Shown: in pieces, positions 61,783-64,000 of the stretch
How positions within the stretch are numbered: position 1 is the first letter of the stretch
How the letters are laid out: the number at the start of each line of letters is the position of its first letter
DNA from: Thermorudis peleae
GTDB lineage: Bacteria; Chloroflexota; Chloroflexia; Thermomicrobiales; Thermomicrobiaceae
DNA: 64,000 nucleotides
NCBI RefSeq assembly: GCF_000744775.1
Contig: NZ_JQMP01000003.1
Span: 1,442,564-1,506,563, forward strand
Direction of reading: 5' to 3'
Notes under the pieces: generated by a model
Database searches by the model: none
What the model was told of the DNA's origin: nothing
Seen by the model: the letters and a program-made list of their open reading frames with translations, nothing else
Made by a program: the position numbers and the translations under genes

Positions 61783-61980
61783 ATGACAGCACGGCTGACG
61801 CACGAAAACGAGATCCACGAGTTGACCCCTGAGGAGGCCCGGGAACTCTTCGAACGCGAGGCGCAACGGCGCCTGCACATGAGTGGTGATGAGTTCAAGC
61901 GGCGCTGGCAAGCCGGTGAACTTGACCCGGAAGACCCCAATGTCCGGATGGTCGCGCTGGTGCTGCCGCTCGCGCACTAG
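61783..61980 (+). CDS. Small acidic protein, first of a two-gene module
   Basis: 65 residues: ENEIHELTPEEARELFEREAQRRLHMSGDEF and a WQAGELDPEDPNVRMVAL tail. Start ATG 61783 has GGGGG upstream. It ends 6 bases before the next gene. The ENEIHELTPEEA opening recurs, as I recall, in small hypothetical proteins of Actinobacteria and Chloroflexota next to a larger partner. Possible antitoxin or adaptor; function unknown. Confidence 0.7.
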   Translation: MTARLTHENEIHELTPEEARELFEREAQRRLHMSGDEFKRRWQAGELDPEDPNVRMVALVLPLAH

Positions 61981-61986
61981 CACACG

Positions 61987-62523
61987 ATGGCCGGCAAGAC
62001 CCGCCGTGAAGCGATCGCTGCCTACCTCGAGCCGCTCAAGGAAACCCTGGCGTGTGTTTGCCCCCAGCGCTACCGGCACGTTGCCTATCACGGGCCTGAT
62101 CCAGCCGGTCTCTCCGTGCTCGTTGTGCATCGCCTTGAGCCGGTGCCGCTGCGCCGGCAAGACGGGTCGCGCCTGTGGTTTGAGGTCAGGCAACTGTTCC
62201 GCGTCGTCGAGACGGAAAGATTGCGCGGCCCGTACACCGTGGCAACGGCCGCCTACCTCTACCAGATCTCCTACGACGACGGACGAGAACTCCTTGCATT
62301 CCACTGGCATCCCCATGGTCAAGGGAAGAGAACGACGCCGCACGTGCATATCGGGCCGGCGGTGGAGCAAGTAGCGGAACGTGTCCGTGAACTCCACATC
62401 CCCACGGGATACGTCTCGCTTGAAGCAGTCGTCCGGTTTCTGATCGATGGGCTCAGCGTCGCTCCCCAGCGCTTTGACTGGAGCGAGGTGCTTGCACGGA
62501 ACGAGGCACGACACAACCAGTAG
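61987..62523 (+). CDS. Hypothetical protein, second of the two-gene module
   Basis: 178 residues, with HWHPHGQGKRTTPHVHIG near residue 107 (a His cluster that could bind metal) and HIPTGYVSLEAVVRFLIDGLSV near the C terminus. The N-terminal half is a beta-rich stretch starting from a helix (AIAAYLEPLKETLACV). Co-directional and 6 bases from the small acidic gene. No toxin or enzyme family is recognised, although the pairing resembles a toxin-antitoxin operon. Confidence 0.7.
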   Translation: MAGKTRREAIAAYLEPLKETLACVCPQRYRHVAYHGPDPAGLSVLVVHRLEPVPLRRQDGSRLWFEVRQLFRVVETERLRGPYTVATAAYLYQISYDDGRELLAFHWHPHGQGKRTTPHVHIGPAVEQVAERVRELHIPTGYVSLEAVVRFLIDGLSVAPQRFDWSEVLARNEARHNQ

Positions 62524-63072
62524 CGCACGTGAGAGCGCGAGTGTCCATGGGGATCACGCGCGTTCGCCAGCCAATGCCGCTGCAGCCGCGCCCCGCGAAC
62601 GGCGATACGCCCACGACATCGGAGCGTGCACCACCCCACCGACCGCGTTTCCTGGCCATGCAAGCGGCTCGAGTCCGTCGCGAGCGGTTCCTGGCAGCAC
62701 AACCCGGCTTGCGGGAAACATTTCCCGATTTTTGAACAGAACCATTCTGGGGTGGGGCGGCGGGTCTCAGGCTGCCCACCGCGACGATTTCATCCCCCCA
62801 TCGTGCATGGGAACCGTTCCCTTTTCCAGGGCCGTCATCACGGTCAGGGTCACGGGAAGCGCGTGCCCATGATGACGGGTTGGCCCGCAGTCTTTCCCAC
62901 TCGTTGAACACGCGCAGTTACCCCTCACGTTGTATGGCATCATTCCCCCTTCCCCAGGACCAACAGTGGTCACCGTGGGGGCAGCGTGCTTTTTCTTTTT
63001 TCTTCGTTGGAAAAAACATGAACGATACCGCTCGGTGGTGCCGTGCACGGCGCGCAATGAGCAGCGCTTTTT
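62524..63072. other. Region without a supported gene
   Basis: About 550 bases. Frames on both strands lack ribosome sites and recognisable motifs. It contains T-runs near 62990 and 63068 and a GCCGTGCACGGC palindrome near 63040, which may serve as terminator for the minus-strand genes on the right. Confidence 0.4.
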
Positions 63073-63534
63073 TTAAAGCCGGAAAAATAGCATGCACCTG
63101 CAACTGAAAAGCCGCAGGTCCATGCACCAAGGGTGCGCATGGGCCTCAGACGCCCCCGCTCCCTGCAAGGCCGCAACGATTTCATCCCAATCCGACGGCC
63201 GCCAGACACGAACGATGATGCCAGGTACTTGTTGGAGCACGGCAAGCCAGGCCTCTTGCGCCGGCGAAAGCTTGCCACGTTCAGTCTTGAGTTCGGTCAG
63301 GATCAACGGCCGGCCTGGCTTGGCGAGCACCAAATCTGGGAAGCCCGCTGGCGAGCGCACCGAAATCCAGGTATGATAGACCTGCCAGCCGAGCAACCGA
63401 CGCATGGAGGGAACCTCATCAAAACCTCGACGAAACCTCGACGCTTCTGGGTGGGGTGTGCCGCCGCCACAGCTCCCGCGGCGTCGTCTCCCGGGCACCC
63501 GGGTCGAGCCAGCGCCGCCGGCCGTGCCAGTCAT
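63073..63534 (-). CDS. VRR-NUC domain nuclease, phage type
   Basis: 153 residues. After an Arg/Gly-rich N-terminal stretch the core reads LLGWQVYHTW, RSPAGFPDLVLAKPG, ILTELKTERGKLSPAQ and VRVWRPSDWDEIV, the stand-alone VRR-NUC pattern common in phages: Asp in PDLVL, Glu and Lys in ELK form the PD-(D/E)XK site. ATG 63534 overlaps the upstream stop (ATGA). The first 40 residues are unusual and may reflect a frameshift that removed the normal N-terminal helix. Confidence 0.82.
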   Translation of the reverse strand: MTGTAGGAGSTRVPGRRRRGSCGGGTPHPEASRFRRGFDEVPSMRRLLGWQVYHTWISVRSPAGFPDLVLAKPGRPLILTELKTERGKLSPAQEAWLAVLQQVPGIIVRVWRPSDWDEIVAALQGAGASEAHAHPWCMDLRLFSCRCMLFFRL

Positions 63535-63845
63535 AACAACTGATGGGCCCGAACGAAGCCGAGCCGGAAGCGGAGCACCCGGCGGATGCGCAAGACGGCA
63601 TCACGATCACCGACATCCGCAACGTAGATCCTGAGTTCGTAGCGCCGGCCGCCGGCGATCGGCTTCAGGCGGGCAGCTGGGCCAAGGTCACCGGCACGCA
63701 CGGCCGCGCTCACCTTGTCCCAGACACGGCCGGCATACGATGGCCGCAGGATCGAACGCCAGAAGCCGGCCTGCTGGGGATTGAGCCGCTCGACGCCGGG
63801 AGCGTAGCACCACTCGCTCGGTGTTCTTGTCCGGGTTGTCATCAT
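63531..63845 (-). CDS. Small protein, DUF1917/Bles03-like (tentative)
   Basis: 104 residues: GFWRSILRPSYAGRVWDKVSAAVRAGDLG, then RRYELRIYVADVGDRDAVLRIRRVLR. The trp-helix then strand pattern recalls DUF1917 proteins, but this is only a resemblance. A good AAAGGAGG site lies before ATG 63845. Coupled to the VRR-NUC gene, so both belong to a phage-like or island transcript. Confidence 0.55.
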   Translation of the reverse strand: MMTTRTRTPSEWCYAPGVERLNPQQAGFWRSILRPSYAGRVWDKVSAAVRAGDLGPAARLKPIAGGRRYELRIYVADVGDRDAVLRIRRVLRFRLGFVRAHQLL

Positions 63846-63848
63846 CCG

Positions 63849-64000
63849 TCAGCCTCCTTTCTGTTCGCTCAACCATCCGCGTCGGCGCGCCTCGTCCGGT
63901 GAGGCGATGACGCTTTCAGGCGTCATCGTGCCCGATGGCCAAACCACCAGCTGACCCTGTCTGGCCAGCCACTCCAGTACAGGCTGCAGCGTCGCAAACG
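63849..64000 (-). CDS. Partial gene at the right edge
   Basis: The last 50 codons of a minus-strand gene continue from beyond the window: LQPVLEWLARQGQLVVWPSG, then TPESVIASPDEARRRGWLSEQ before a TGA at 63849-63851. The ribosome site of the next gene lies in its final codons, so the three genes form one operon. Family not recognised. Confidence 0.6.
   Translation of the reverse strand, partial: FATLQPVLEWLARQGQLVVWPSGTMTPESVIASPDEARRRGWLSEQKGG

Noticed and set aside
62770..62810. Short match of GATGAAATCGT to the VRR-NUC gene as a possible duplicate fragment
   Set aside because: Only about 11 identical bases, too short to distinguish from chance.
62453..62911. Minus-strand frame overlapping the second hypothetical gene
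   Set aside because: Low-complexity Arg/Gly/Ala content, no motif, and it overlaps a better plus-strand frame.

Overview
The window reads as chromosomal DNA of a bacterium of the Chloroflexota, most likely a thermophile of the class Thermomicrobia. This placement is an inference from the gene complement: a fused AccD-AccA carboxyltransferase, MglA/Roadblock GTPase genes beside purine genes, a stand-alone HAS-barrel protein with NurA, and a VanW/peptidoglycan-binding protein. No rRNA or other marker in the window fixes the taxon.

Bases 1 to about 36,240 are a compact housekeeping backbone with many 4-base gene overlaps. In order: aspS; a Rieske protein with a basic 55-residue peptide gene upstream; tRNA-Leu/Val/Phe; a stand-alone DUF2090 (inositol aldolase-like) gene; tRNA-Gln; hflX; Roadblock-purM-Roadblock-MglA; an HD protein overlapping purH; a convergent four-gene run (VanW protein, DUF2342 metalloprotease, NurA, HAS-barrel protein); ridA; tRNA-Val; greA; lysS; an AI-2E family transporter; a sugar ABC transporter; the accDA fusion; an MlrC-like gene; otsB; an MFS gene; lhgO; a DUF503 gene; a J-domain coiled-coil gene; and a TPP enzyme with a small partner.

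From 36,667 the character changes. A selenocysteine tRNA gene is followed 26 bases later by a tyrosine recombinase, then by an overlapping XRE-HigB-HigA toxin-antitoxin locus and a berberine-bridge-type oxidase pseudogene. This looks like the edge of an island integrated at tRNA-Sec. Next comes a myo-inositol catabolic operon (ABC importer, iolG, thuA, iolD, iolE, iolC, iolG, iolB, DeoR regulator) with strikingly mosaic base composition. After it lies a four-gene cassette of a DUF499 ATPase, a DUF3780 protein, a DUF1156 DNA methylase and a phospholipase-D/SNF2 helicase, which is the best candidate for a little-described anti-phage system. The right end holds gene remnants, a conserved two-gene module of unknown function, and a phage-like minus-strand run with a VRR-NUC nuclease that leaves the window.

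The inositol genes cover import and the steps from inositol to 2-deoxy-5-keto-gluconate 6-phosphate, but no aldolase is in the cluster. The lone DUF2090 gene at 4915-5838 is the obvious candidate for that step.
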